Assembly: GCA_902489595.1 (NCBI GenBank)
Contig: CABUAS010000056.1
Coordinates: forward strand, 1-11,914
Length of the DNA: 11,914 nucleotides
Direction: 5' to 3'
Origin: an uncultured Oscillospiraceae bacterium
GTDB lineage: Bacteria > Bacillota > Clostridia > Oscillospirales > Acutalibacteraceae
Shown here: one piece after another, positions 1 to 7,165 of the stretch
Layout of the letters: each line of letters starts with the position of its first letter
Position numbering within the stretch: position 1 is the first letter of the stretch
Made by a program: the position numbers and the translations under genes
Notes under the pieces: generated by a model
What the model was told of the DNA's origin: nothing
Database searches by the model: none
The model's input: only the letters and a program-made list of their open reading frames with translations

Positions 1-46
1 AATATAATAAAAATCAAGAAGTAATTGTATCGTCAGAGGTGAAGTT

Positions 47-580
47 ATGAAAAAGTCATACAAAATTGCCTTTTGCGGAATGTTTGCCGCACTTTCAGTA
101 GTTCTTATGTTTCTCGGTGGTATTCTTTATGTTTTTTCGTACACAACCCCGATTTTGCTCGGCATTATCATGCTGATGATTAATAAAACTTTCGGCAAAT
201 CTTCTGCACTTATAACTTATTTTTCTGTGTCTGTTCTTTCGATGATACTTGTAAGCGACAGGGAAAGCGTTCTGCTTTATGTTCTGTTTTTCGGCTATTA
301 TCCGATTTTGAAAAATAAAATTGATTTGATAAAATCAAAATTTCTACGTGTTCTGATTAAGTTTTTACTGTTCAATATTGCTTTTGCAGCTGCGGAATTG
401 CTGTCATATTATGTTTTCGGAATTCCGTTTTTTGAAGACGGTGTTAAATCAGTATGGATTGTTGCTGCTTTTACCGCCGCGATGAATGTAATTTTTGTTA
501 TGTTTGAGTTTCTTTTAAATAAGTATTTTATTTTTTATGTCAGTAAGTTGGAACCAAAAATTAAAAAATTGCTTAAATAA
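47..580 (+). CDS. Small polytopic membrane protein, possibly ECF S-component-like
   Basis: A 177-residue integral membrane protein with about five or six hydrophobic segments (roughly residues 8-30, 33-46, 52-70, 74-88, 103-123 and 133-157) and a basic C-terminal tail rich in lysine. The start is supported by an AGAGGTGA ribosome binding site at 35-42, four bases before the ATG. The first helix contains an alanine-rich stretch (GMFAALSVVL) resembling the helix that S components of energy-coupling-factor vitamin or metal transporters use to contact EcfT. Residues 71-89 hold a distinctive loop, DRES followed by LYVLFFGYYPILK, which looks like a conserved family signature. No catalytic motif is visible. 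It lies 69 bp upstream of hypB on the same strand, so a role in nickel or cofactor uptake is conceivable, but a promoter candidate between the genes weakens the operon case. The membrane topology is secure; the transport assignment is a guess. Confidence 0.8.
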   Translation: MKKSYKIAFCGMFAALSVVLMFLGGILYVFSYTTPILLGIIMLMINKTFGKSSALITYFSVSVLSMILVSDRESVLLYVLFFGYYPILKNKIDLIKSKFLRVLIKFLLFNIAFAAAELLSYYVFGIPFFEDGVKSVWIVAAFTAAMNVIFVMFEFLLNKYFIFYVSKLEPKIKKLLK

Positions 581-591
581 ATGAATATTTG

Positions 592-620
592 TTGAAAAAT
601 AATTTTTGTTGATATAAAAT
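592..620 (+). promoter_or_regulatory. Candidate sigma-A promoter for hypBA
   Basis: TTGAAA at 592-597, a 17-bp spacer, then TAAAAT at 615-620; each hexamer has one mismatch to consensus. A 6-bp inverted repeat with a 3-base loop (ATAGTT at 619-624, AACTAT at 628-633) straddles the expected transcription start and could be an operator, but such AT-rich repeats arise by chance. The hypB ribosome binding site AAGGA follows at 637-641, eight bases before its ATG. Confidence 0.4.
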
Positions 621-649
621 AGTTAAAAACTATAAAAAGGATTGTTATT

Positions 650-1318
650 ATGCAGGATTTTAAAACTATAGAAATTAAAAGGTCAATTTTTGAAGATAAT
701 GACAGAGAGGCAGATAAAGTCCGTGAAGAACTTAAAGAAAACAAAACTTTTCTGCTTAATCTTATGTCTGCGCCGGGCAGCGGCAAAACTACTACACTAA
801 AGGCAACACTTTCCCGTCTTAAAGATAAATACAGTATCGGCGTTATGGAGGCTGATATTGACAGTGATGTTGACGCCCGCACAATCGCTGATACAGGCGT
901 TAAATCAATTCAGCTTCATACAGGCGGAATGTGCCACCTTGACGCAGGAATGACAAAGCAGGGACTCGACAGTTTTAATGCAAACGATTTTGATTGCGTT
1001 GTGCTTGAAAATGTGGGCAATCTTGTTTGCCCTGCTGAGTTTGATACCGGTTCAAGCAAAAACGCAATGATTTTGTCTGTGCCCGAGGGTGACGATAAAC
1101 CGCTCAAATATCCGCTTATGTTTACGATTTCAGACGCAGTTATAATCAATAAAATTGATACCAAAAGCGTTTTTGATTTTGATGATGATGCAGTTGTTGA
1201 GCGTATCAAAAAACTTAATCCAAACTGCGAAATTTTCTTCATCAGCGCAAAAACAGGCGAAGGCGTCGACGCCTGGTGCAAATGGCTTGAAAAGCAGATT
1301 AACGAGTGGAATAACTGA
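650..1318 (+). CDS. hypB: HypB, nickel-incorporation GTPase for NiFe enzyme maturation
   Basis: SIMIBI-class GTPase that works with HypA to deliver nickel to the large subunit of NiFe hydrogenases in the cytoplasm. The 222 residues contain the P-loop (SAPGSGKTT, residues 40-48), the metal-site motif GMCHLDAG with Cys95 and His96, the ENVGNLVCPAEFD segment (residues 120-132) carrying the third metal ligand Cys127, the G4 motif NKID (167-170) and a G5-like SAKTGEG (199-205). Cys95, His96 and Cys127 match the G-domain nickel/zinc site of characterised HypB proteins. The N terminus lacks both the CxxCGC high-affinity nickel site and any histidine-rich stretch, so it is the short, non-storing form. 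The gene is separated from hypA by two bases, indicating translational coupling. The order hypB-hypA is inverted relative to the classical hypABCDE cluster, and no hypCDEF or hydrogenase subunit lies in the window. Confidence 0.95.
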   Translation: MQDFKTIEIKRSIFEDNDREADKVREELKENKTFLLNLMSAPGSGKTTTLKATLSRLKDKYSIGVMEADIDSDVDARTIADTGVKSIQLHTGGMCHLDAGMTKQGLDSFNANDFDCVVLENVGNLVCPAEFDTGSSKNAMILSVPEGDDKPLKYPLMFTISDAVIINKIDTKSVFDFDDDAVVERIKKLNPNCEIFFISAKTGEGVDAWCKWLEKQINEWNN

Positions 1319-1320
1319 TT

Positions 1321-1662
1321 ATGCACGAACTCGGTATAGTTTATCAGCTTATGAAAACAGTTGATAATATAAAGGCAGAACAAAATGTTGATGAAATTGA
1401 AAGTATTACACTTCAAATCGGTGAGATGACCGATATTATTCCGGATTTTATCACAGAGGCGTGGAAAGCGGCTTCCCCTGAAACCGATTATAAAAATACC
1501 AAGCTTAAAACAGAAATTATTTCGGCACGGGCAAAATGCGATGACTGCGGTTATGAAGATAAGGTAAAAAACTTTTCATTTACCTGCCCTCACTGCGGCG
1601 GCTCAAATCTGAAAATAATTTCAGGCAGAGAATTTTTAATCAAAGAAATTTCAGCAAAATAA
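1321..1662 (+). CDS. hypA: HypA, nickel metallochaperone
   Basis: Small zinc-binding nickel chaperone of 113 residues, full length for the family. It begins with the invariant Met-His-Glu (residues 1-3), whose N-terminal amine and His2 bind nickel. The structural zinc site is two CxxC pairs, Cys73/Cys76 and Cys89/Cys92, separated by twelve residues. The core LQIGEMTDIIPDFITEAW matches the family's conserved helix and strand preceding the zinc domain. It sits two bases after the hypB stop codon without a strong ribosome binding site of its own, so it is probably translated by coupling. A terminator hairpin starts three bases after its stop codon, so the transcription unit ends here. It would serve a NiFe hydrogenase or another nickel enzyme elsewhere in the genome; which one cannot be told from this window. 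Confidence 0.95.
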   Translation: MHELGIVYQLMKTVDNIKAEQNVDEIESITLQIGEMTDIIPDFITEAWKAASPETDYKNTKLKTEIISARAKCDDCGYEDKVKNFSFTCPHCGGSNLKIISGREFLIKEISAK

Positions 1663-1664
1663 AA

Positions 1665-1695
1665 ATGGGTTGATAAATTTATCGACCCATTTTTT
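1665..1695. terminator. Bidirectional intrinsic terminator between hypA and the racemase-like gene
   Basis: The arms ATGGGTTGATAA and the matching TTATCGACCCAT form an 11- to 12-bp stem (1665-1690) with one G-U pair and almost no loop. The stem is followed by a run of T on the plus strand (1690-1695) and preceded by a run of A, which becomes a T run on the minus strand. It can therefore end both the hypBA transcript and the convergent femX-racemase transcript, whose last gene stops at 1700. Confidence 0.85.
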
Positions 1696-1699
1696 ATGC

Positions 1700-2773
1700 C
1701 TATTTATAAATTCTTTCGATTCTCGGGTTAATCATTAACGGTGAAATATCAACACTTGCGATGTCGCCGCATTTAACATCCGAACCCGTAATATCTACTG
1801 CCGTGTGCGAAAGTCCTATACCGCCGATAACGTGATACAGCCTGCCGTTGATTCTGACATACATCTGCTGCTTTTTGAGAAATTTTTTTATTGCCGAAAG
1901 TACATATCTTAAATCAATAAGTTCTTTTTCTTTTGTAAGTCCGAATCCGTCATAGTGTCCGATTGGTACAATGGCAATCTTCGTCTCACGTTTTGTTTTG
2001 TAAGTGCCGTTGTAGCCTATGCTGTATCCTGCGGGCACGGTTTTAATATCAATTACTTCCGCCTCAAGCGAGCCGAGCCTGTTAAGATTTGATTTTACTT
2101 TAGTAATAACTCTGCCGGTGAAAGCCGAGCCGAGCCTTACACTGTCAAGGCATACATCGTCAACATTAAGCAGAGCAGGGGAATTGGCACAGTGAACAGT
2201 GCCTGTTTCACAGCCTGCTTTTTTTATCTGATTTACACAGTCTTTGAAAAGTTCAAGCTGTGTTTTTGTAAGCGGTTCATTTCTGAAAGCGCTTGAAAAA
2301 TGCGTGTAAATTCCGACAAATTCAAGATTTTCAGCCTTGTAACATTCAATCGCTTTTGAAACTTCACTCGGCATAAAGCCGTATCTGCCCATACCTGTGT
2401 CAATTTTAAGATGGCATTTTGTTTTAATTCCTAGTTCTTTTGAAACTTCGTTCATAACTTTGCAGGCGTCAGCTGAACCGATAGTTGCAATACAGCCGTT
2501 TTCTGCGATAATTTTTGCCTCTTCTTTTATGCAGGTTGAGCGCATAACGAGTATATCCTCGTCATCAAGAATTTCTTTTAAAACAGGAATGTCCGTCACT
2601 TCAGTTACTGCAAATGTTTTAAATCCCTGCTCTTTGAGTATTGACGTGAATTCACGAATACCAAAGCCGTAGCCGTTTCCTTTTACAACGGCAATTATCG
2701 GAACTTTTGCTTTTTCTTTCAGTAAATTAATATTTTCAATCAGTTTTGATTTGTCAATAATATATCTGCTCAT
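1700..2773 (-). CDS. Alanine racemase family protein with altered active site
   Basis: PLP-dependent fold-type III enzyme of 357 residues, normal length for alanine racemase (Alr). Conserved family parts: the PLP lysine Lys31 in VVKGNGYG (usually VKANAYG), HLKIDTGMGRYG with Arg130, VHCANSPA with His194, VRLG with Arg213 (normally pairs with the PLP ring nitrogen), and a C-terminal beta domain. Several usual active-site residues differ. The catalytic-tyrosine motif GYADG reads GHYDG (272-276), putting His273 where the tyrosine belongs with a tyrosine one position later. The GRICMD loop reads GGIGLS (317-322). The C-terminal YRVPR reads MINPR (347-351), losing another aromatic residue. Cofactor binding should be kept, but alanine racemization is uncertain; it may be a racemase of another amino acid or a changed activity. 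It starts 17 bases after the femX-like gene with a weak GGGAA ribosome binding site, so the two form an operon. Alternative: a divergent but active Alr. Confidence 0.8.
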   Translation of the reverse strand: MSRYIIDKSKLIENINLLKEKAKVPIIAVVKGNGYGFGIREFTSILKEQGFKTFAVTEVTDIPVLKEILDDEDILVMRSTCIKEEAKIIAENGCIATIGSADACKVMNEVSKELGIKTKCHLKIDTGMGRYGFMPSEVSKAIECYKAENLEFVGIYTHFSSAFRNEPLTKTQLELFKDCVNQIKKAGCETGTVHCANSPALLNVDDVCLDSVRLGSAFTGRVITKVKSNLNRLGSLEAEVIDIKTVPAGYSIGYNGTYKTKRETKIAIVPIGHYDGFGLTKEKELIDLRYVLSAIKKFLKKQQMYVRINGRLYHVIGGIGLSHTAVDITGSDVKCGDIASVDISPLMINPRIERIYK

Positions 2774-2790
2774 ATGATTCCCGTAATTTT

Positions 2791-3828
2791 TTAACGTAAT
2801 TTCTTTTTTAATTCCATAGCAATGTTGTATAATTTGTAAACAGGCTTGTTTATAACATAGTCAAACTCGCCTATAAATTCTTTCATATATCCGCCGAAAC
2901 CGTGCTTGAAACGCCATAAGCCGTAATGCGGATTTTCGGGATTTTGGCAGTCACCGCTGATTCCGCCGAAATCATAAACTTCACAGCCCCATTCCATACC
3001 CCACTTCATCATTGCCCATTGCAGTGCATAGTTGGGGTAAACGTTTCTGTGGGCGTTTGATGATGCACCGTACTGATACTTCATAACATTTCTGCCCCAT
3101 TTTATGGCGATTGTACCTGCGATTGCTTTGCCTTCATAATATGCCATATAAAGCCTTGCATCTTCGCCCATACAGTCAAGAATCTTTTCAAAATACCATT
3201 TCGGTCTTGTAGAAAATCCGTCACGTTCTCCAGTTTCTGCCATAATTGCAACAAAATCGTCAAGTGCCTCTTTGCCCATTACTTTTACTTCAACGCCTTT
3301 TTTCGGTGCTTTTCTTATTCTTGTTCTGTAGTCCGATTTAAAAGTGAGCATCAATTCGTCTTCACTCATATTGTTATAGTCAAAGCAGTAAACAAATCTT
3401 GGCTGAACATTTTCAAAATCCATACAGCCCGGGTTAAGTTCAATAAATCCCTTGTCTGTAAGATGCTTTTTGTAAGCAGTATTTTCTATAACGATTTCGG
3501 GGTCAATCTTAATGCAGTATGCGTTGTATTCTTTTGCAAGGTCGAGCAGCCCGTTAAACAGCTTGTCAAAAGTATCAAAATCATTTTCATCTGCAACAAA
3601 ACCTCTGCATACGTAAAATAAAGAATACTTTATAACGGGAATAAATCTGATCAATACAGACGCACTGCCGATGATTTTGCCGTCATCATCTTTCAGCATA
3701 ATTGCTTCCCATTTCCAGGCTGATTTTACCTTTGCCCATTTTGAAGAGTGCTGAAATAATCCTTTAGGATGTTTTTTTATAAAGTCCTCATATTCTGCAA
3801 GATTGTCTTTATTAACTCGTTCTATCAT
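2791..3828 (-). CDS. FemX/FemAB-family peptidoglycan aminoacyltransferase
   Basis: Non-ribosomal peptidyltransferase family that uses aminoacyl-tRNA to add amino acids to the stem-peptide side chain of lipid II or its precursor, at the cytoplasmic face of the membrane. The chosen start gives 345 residues made of two GNAT-like lobes (roughly 1-145 and 155-345). It has the family's N-terminal HPKGLFQHSSKWAKVK segment, the FKSDYRTRIRKAPKKGVEV region (about 163-181) and the C-terminal YPNYALQWAMMKWGMEWG, YDFGGISGD and YGLWRFKHGFGG motifs (264-313). No coiled-coil insertion is present, so it resembles the compact FemX type rather than FemA/FemB of staphylococci. A start at 3879 would add 17 residues but would lie upstream of the predicted transcription start and without a ribosome binding site. 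The transferred amino acid cannot be read from sequence. It is followed within 17 bp by a racemase-like gene, suggesting joint work on cell-wall amino acids. Confidence 0.9.
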   Translation of the reverse strand: MIERVNKDNLAEYEDFIKKHPKGLFQHSSKWAKVKSAWKWEAIMLKDDDGKIIGSASVLIRFIPVIKYSLFYVCRGFVADENDFDTFDKLFNGLLDLAKEYNAYCIKIDPEIVIENTAYKKHLTDKGFIELNPGCMDFENVQPRFVYCFDYNNMSEDELMLTFKSDYRTRIRKAPKKGVEVKVMGKEALDDFVAIMAETGERDGFSTRPKWYFEKILDCMGEDARLYMAYYEGKAIAGTIAIKWGRNVMKYQYGASSNAHRNVYPNYALQWAMMKWGMEWGCEVYDFGGISGDCQNPENPHYGLWRFKHGFGGYMKEFIGEFDYVINKPVYKLYNIAMELKKKLR

Positions 3829-3832
3829 TAAA

Positions 3833-3840
3833 CTTCCTCC
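3833..3840 (-). promoter_or_regulatory. Strong ribosome binding site fixing the femX-like start
   Basis: On the minus strand this reads GGAGGAAG, a near-perfect anti-Shine-Dalgarno match, four bases before the ATG at 3828. It decides for 3828 over the longer reading that begins at 3879. Confidence 0.9.
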
Positions 3841-3870
3841 GAGGTGTTCTGTGTTATAATTATACAAATT

Positions 3871-3899
3871 ATTATACATTCAATTTCTTCATTTGTCTA
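3871..3899 (-). promoter_or_regulatory. Sigma-A promoter for the femX-racemase operon
   Basis: Reading leftward: -35 TAGACA (3899-3894, one mismatch), a 17-bp spacer, and a perfect -10 TATAAT (3876-3871). Predicted transcription begins near 3864, about 25 bases before the GGAGGAAG ribosome binding site. A second TATAAT on the minus strand occurs about 15 bp further downstream, without a well-placed -35. Confidence 0.7.
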
Positions 3900-3907
3900 T
3901 CATTAAT

Positions 3908-3936
3908 TTGACAATTACTTTGTTATATATTATTAT
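3908..3936 (+). promoter_or_regulatory. Sigma-A promoter for the beta-galactosidase gene
   Basis: Perfect -35 TTGACA (3908-3913), 17-bp spacer, -10 TATTAT (3931-3936, one mismatch). Transcription is expected near 3943, leaving a short leader before the AGAGG ribosome binding site at 3956-3960. No catabolite-control (cre) consensus is visible. The -35 lies 8 bp from the -35 of the leftward promoter. Confidence 0.7.
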
Positions 3937-3968
3937 TTGTATGTAAATTAATTTTAGAGGTATTGTTT

Positions 3969-6900
3969 ATGGAAAAGCAGAATTGGGAAAATCCTGAAGT
4001 TTTTAAAATTCATAAAGAAGACGGACACGTTATTGCAATGCCGTTTGACAGTGAGGAAAAAGCACTCTCGTGCGAAGAAAGCAATTATAAATTATCGCTT
4101 AACGGAATGTGGAAATTCTATTGGCAGAGAGGTCTCAATAATCAGCCTGACGGTTTTGAGAATACTGATTTTAATGACAGTGAATGGGATGAGATTAAAG
4201 TTCCGTCAGTGTGGCAGACAGAAGGTTACTCCGTGCCTTATTATTATGCCAGCACATTTCCCCGAGCAATCAGCAGAAAAAAGCATCAGATTCCCAAAAT
4301 TGACCATAAAATGCAGGAAATCGGCTTTTACCGCCGAACTTTTTCTGTTGACAAAACGTGGCGGAACAGGGAGATTTTTATTCATTTCGGTGCAGTTAAA
4401 TCAGCGCTTGAAGTGTATGTAAACGGTCAGTTTGCAGGCTACAGTCAGGGGTCTATGACTCCGCACGAATTTGATATTACAAAGTTTGTAAAATTCGGTG
4501 AGGAAAATCTTGTTACTGCAAAGGTTTTCAGATATTCAGACGGCACATATCTCGAAGATCAGGATATGTGGTGGCTATGCGGCATTTATCGTGATGTTTA
4601 TATTTTTGCCGAAAGCGAAGTCTGCCTGCGTGATTTCTTTTTCAGAACAGAATTTGATAATTTTTATAAAAATGCAGAAGTTAAACTTGATTTAAGTATT
4701 AAAAATTATAAAGATAAAAAAGGCAATGTAACTGCTGAGGCTAAACTGATTTCCGATACCGGCAGGGAAATTGAAATCGGAAAAGTTACCGAGCGTCTTG
4801 CATTTAATACAACTTCTGTAAAATTCAAAAAGGAAGTCAGAAATCCGAAAAAGTGGAGCGCAGAACACCCGAATTTATATACGCTTGTTATCACCGTTTC
4901 AATCGGCAAAAAGATTTATACAGTCAAAACTTATAAAGTCGGTTTCAAGCAGGTTGAAATAAAAGGTGAAAAGATTTATTTCAACGGTATGCCGCTTATG
5001 GTGCGCGGTGTTAACAGGCACGATTTTGATCCTGATCACGGCTGGGCAGTTCCTAAGGAAAGATATACACAGGATCTTGATATTATGAAGCAGAATAATA
5101 TCAATTCAATTCGTACATCGCATTATCCCGATGATCCGTATTTTTACGAAATGTGCAATACTTACGGTTTTTATGTTATGGATGAGTGTGAGGTCGAAAC
5201 TCACGGCGTGCGCCGAAAAGGTATTCCTGGCAGTAATCCTATTTGGACAGGCGCAGTTGTTGACCGTATGGAGCGTATGGTTCTGCGTGACAGAAATAAT
5301 CCGTGTGTATTTATGTGGAGCCTCGGCAACGAGGCAGGCGACGGCGATAATTTTGCAAAAATGAAAGAAGCGGCTCTTAAACTTGATAACACAAGGCAGT
5401 TTCATTATGAGGGCGATTTTGATTTAACTAAAAGCGATGTTATTTCACGTATGTACCCAACCGCCGATATTATGGAAAAACTCGGCAAAAAAGAAGAAAT
5501 TAAAATCACTCTTTATGATAATATCGCAAATCAGCTTGCGGCAGACAGTAAACCGATTAAGCCTGAAATGTATGAGGGAAAACCGATTCTTCTTTGTGAA
5601 TATGCTCATTCTATGGAAAATTCACTCGGTAATTTTCAGGAGTATATGGACGATTTTGAGAAGTACGACAATATGTGCGGCGGCTTTATCTGGGATTTTG
5701 TAGACCAGACAATTCATAAAAAAGATGAAAACGGCAATGATATGTGGCTTTACGGTGACGATTTTGCAAAGGCAGAACCACGCAAAAAACCGATAGATAT
5801 TCCGAATACAACCGCCCTTGCAGGTTCAAATACATATTTTTGCGCAAACGGAATTATTGCGGCAGACAGAACAGTTCATCCTCAGATTTATGAGGTGAAA
5901 AAAGTTTATGCCGAAATTAAAACAGAGGCGTTTGATATTCAGAAAGGCACTTACAAAGTTAAAAATAAATTCCTGTTTACAGATGTTTCTGCATTTGTAT
6001 GCCGCTGGTCCATTGAGGCTGAGGGCGAAATTGTTTCGTCAGGCGAACTTGATAAATTTGAATGTGCTCCGCTTTCGGAAACTTATATCACAATTCCTTA
6101 CGATATTACCGCTCTGCCGCAGGACAGGGAGGTTGTTTTAACAGTTTCGTTCTATACGAAAAAGAAAGCGCCGGGACTTAAATCAAATTATGAAATTGCA
6201 TGGGATCAGTTTATTCTTAATGCGATTCCGCAGCCCGTAAAGCCTGTTTGTGACGGTGATCTTGATTTTTCAGTGAAAGGCGATAAGGTTGAAATTAACG
6301 GTGACGCTTTTGCCGTTAAAGTTAAAAACGGCAGAATTGTAAGCATTTCTATGGATGGCAGAGAAAAACTTAAAACTCCTCTTGAACCGTATTATTTCAG
6401 AGCACTTACAGACAATGATATTGATTCTCTCAACTTTGTTCCGCAGACAATTCCTTTCCATCCTTATTATAAGTGGCGAACTGCAAGCCGCAAGGCAAAA
6501 GCAATCAAAACTGTAGCCAAAGCAGGTGATGATAACTGTGTTGAAATTCATATTGCGTGGAACACGCCTAATCTGAAAGATTCTGTTTCAACATACAAGA
6601 TTTATCCCGACAGGCGTATTTATTGTTATTTCAGTGCCGTTCCTACAGCAACTATGGTTAAATTCGGTGCAAGAATGACACTTGACGGCAGCATGGAATA
6701 TGTCAGCTGGTACGGCAGAGGTCCTCACGCAACATATTGCGACCGCAAAACAGGTGCAAAAATCGGTACATACAAATCAACCGTAACTGCGCTTGAACAC
6801 CGTTATATGCGCCCGCAGGAAAGTTCAAACCGTGCCGATGTGCATTATTTTACTATTACAGATAAAAAAGGGAGCGGCTTTAAATTCACTTCTTATTTTG

Positions 6901-7130
6901 ATGAACCGTTCAATTTCAGCGCACATCATTATCAGATAGAAGATTTAGAAAAAGCAACGCATACGCATAATATACCGTATAATAACGATATTACTGCTGT
7001 TAATATAGACCATATGCTGCTCGGTGTCGGCGGTGATTTGCCGGGTCAGGCATTTGTAAGAGAGCCGTATATTATGAAAAAAGGCGTTAAACAGAGTTAC
7101 AGCTTTATGATTGAGCCTGTCACCAAATAA
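3969..7130 (+). CDS. lacZ: Glycoside hydrolase family 2 beta-galactosidase (LacZ type)
   Basis: Retaining beta-galactosidase of 1053 residues, the size of the LacZ long form (about 1020). It has no signal peptide, so it is cytoplasmic. Order: jelly-roll sugar-binding domain (about 35-215, ending in YLEDQDMWWLCGIYRDV), immunoglobulin-like domain, TIM barrel (about 330-640), second immunoglobulin-like domain, and the large C-terminal beta-sandwich (about 765-1050). The acid/base is Glu455 in SLGNEAGDG and the nucleophile Glu544 in LLCEYAHSMENS; GVNRHDFDPDHG (347-358) and RTSHYPDDP (382-390) are further active-site segments. The start is ATG at 3969, eight bases after AGAGG; a TTG at 3963 is too close to that site. 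Two differences from E. coli LacZ: an extra stretch of about 20 residues near 600-622 in an active-site loop, and loss of the tryptophan (E. coli W999) after GVGGD near 1019-1027. The natural substrate may be a galactoside other than lactose. No permease or regulator is adjacent. Confidence 0.92.
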   Translation: MEKQNWENPEVFKIHKEDGHVIAMPFDSEEKALSCEESNYKLSLNGMWKFYWQRGLNNQPDGFENTDFNDSEWDEIKVPSVWQTEGYSVPYYYASTFPRAISRKKHQIPKIDHKMQEIGFYRRTFSVDKTWRNREIFIHFGAVKSALEVYVNGQFAGYSQGSMTPHEFDITKFVKFGEENLVTAKVFRYSDGTYLEDQDMWWLCGIYRDVYIFAESEVCLRDFFFRTEFDNFYKNAEVKLDLSIKNYKDKKGNVTAEAKLISDTGREIEIGKVTERLAFNTTSVKFKKEVRNPKKWSAEHPNLYTLVITVSIGKKIYTVKTYKVGFKQVEIKGEKIYFNGMPLMVRGVNRHDFDPDHGWAVPKERYTQDLDIMKQNNINSIRTSHYPDDPYFYEMCNTYGFYVMDECEVETHGVRRKGIPGSNPIWTGAVVDRMERMVLRDRNNPCVFMWSLGNEAGDGDNFAKMKEAALKLDNTRQFHYEGDFDLTKSDVISRMYPTADIMEKLGKKEEIKITLYDNIANQLAADSKPIKPEMYEGKPILLCEYAHSMENSLGNFQEYMDDFEKYDNMCGGFIWDFVDQTIHKKDENGNDMWLYGDDFAKAEPRKKPIDIPNTTALAGSNTYFCANGIIAADRTVHPQIYEVKKVYAEIKTEAFDIQKGTYKVKNKFLFTDVSAFVCRWSIEAEGEIVSSGELDKFECAPLSETYITIPYDITALPQDREVVLTVSFYTKKKAPGLKSNYEIAWDQFILNAIPQPVKPVCDGDLDFSVKGDKVEINGDAFAVKVKNGRIVSISMDGREKLKTPLEPYYFRALTDNDIDSLNFVPQTIPFHPYYKWRTASRKAKAIKTVAKAGDDNCVEIHIAWNTPNLKDSVSTYKIYPDRRIYCYFSAVPTATMVKFGARMTLDGSMEYVSWYGRGPHATYCDRKTGAKIGTYKSTVTALEHRYMRPQESSNRADVHYFTITDKKGSGFKFTSYFDEPFNFSAHHYQIEDLEKATHTHNIPYNNDITAVNIDHMLLGVGGDLPGQAFVREPYIMKKGVKQSYSFMIEPVTK

Positions 7131-7165
7131 TTTAAGTTAATTTAATTGATTTTTCGGAGCAGATT

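Noticed and set aside
1..20. TATAAT at 3-8, a possible -10 for the first membrane protein gene
   Set aside because: The matching -35 would lie outside the window, so the promoter cannot be judged.
535..882. Minus-strand reading frame of 115 codons over the hypB 5' end, serine- and leucine-rich
   Set aside because: Antisense shadow of hypB and the upstream gene's end; low-complexity and without family motifs.
916..1416. Long minus-strand reading frame opposite hypB and hypA
   Set aside because: It lies antisense to two clear genes, has a composition typical of a shadow frame, and no ribosome binding site or recognisable domain.
3829..3879. N-terminal extension of the femX-like protein starting at 3879
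   Set aside because: It overlaps the predicted promoter and transcription start, whereas GGAGGAAG sits just before the ATG at 3828, where family similarity begins.
5106..5405. Overlapping minus- and plus-strand frames inside lacZ
   Set aside because: They cover the most conserved TIM-barrel part of LacZ and are explained as shadows of it.
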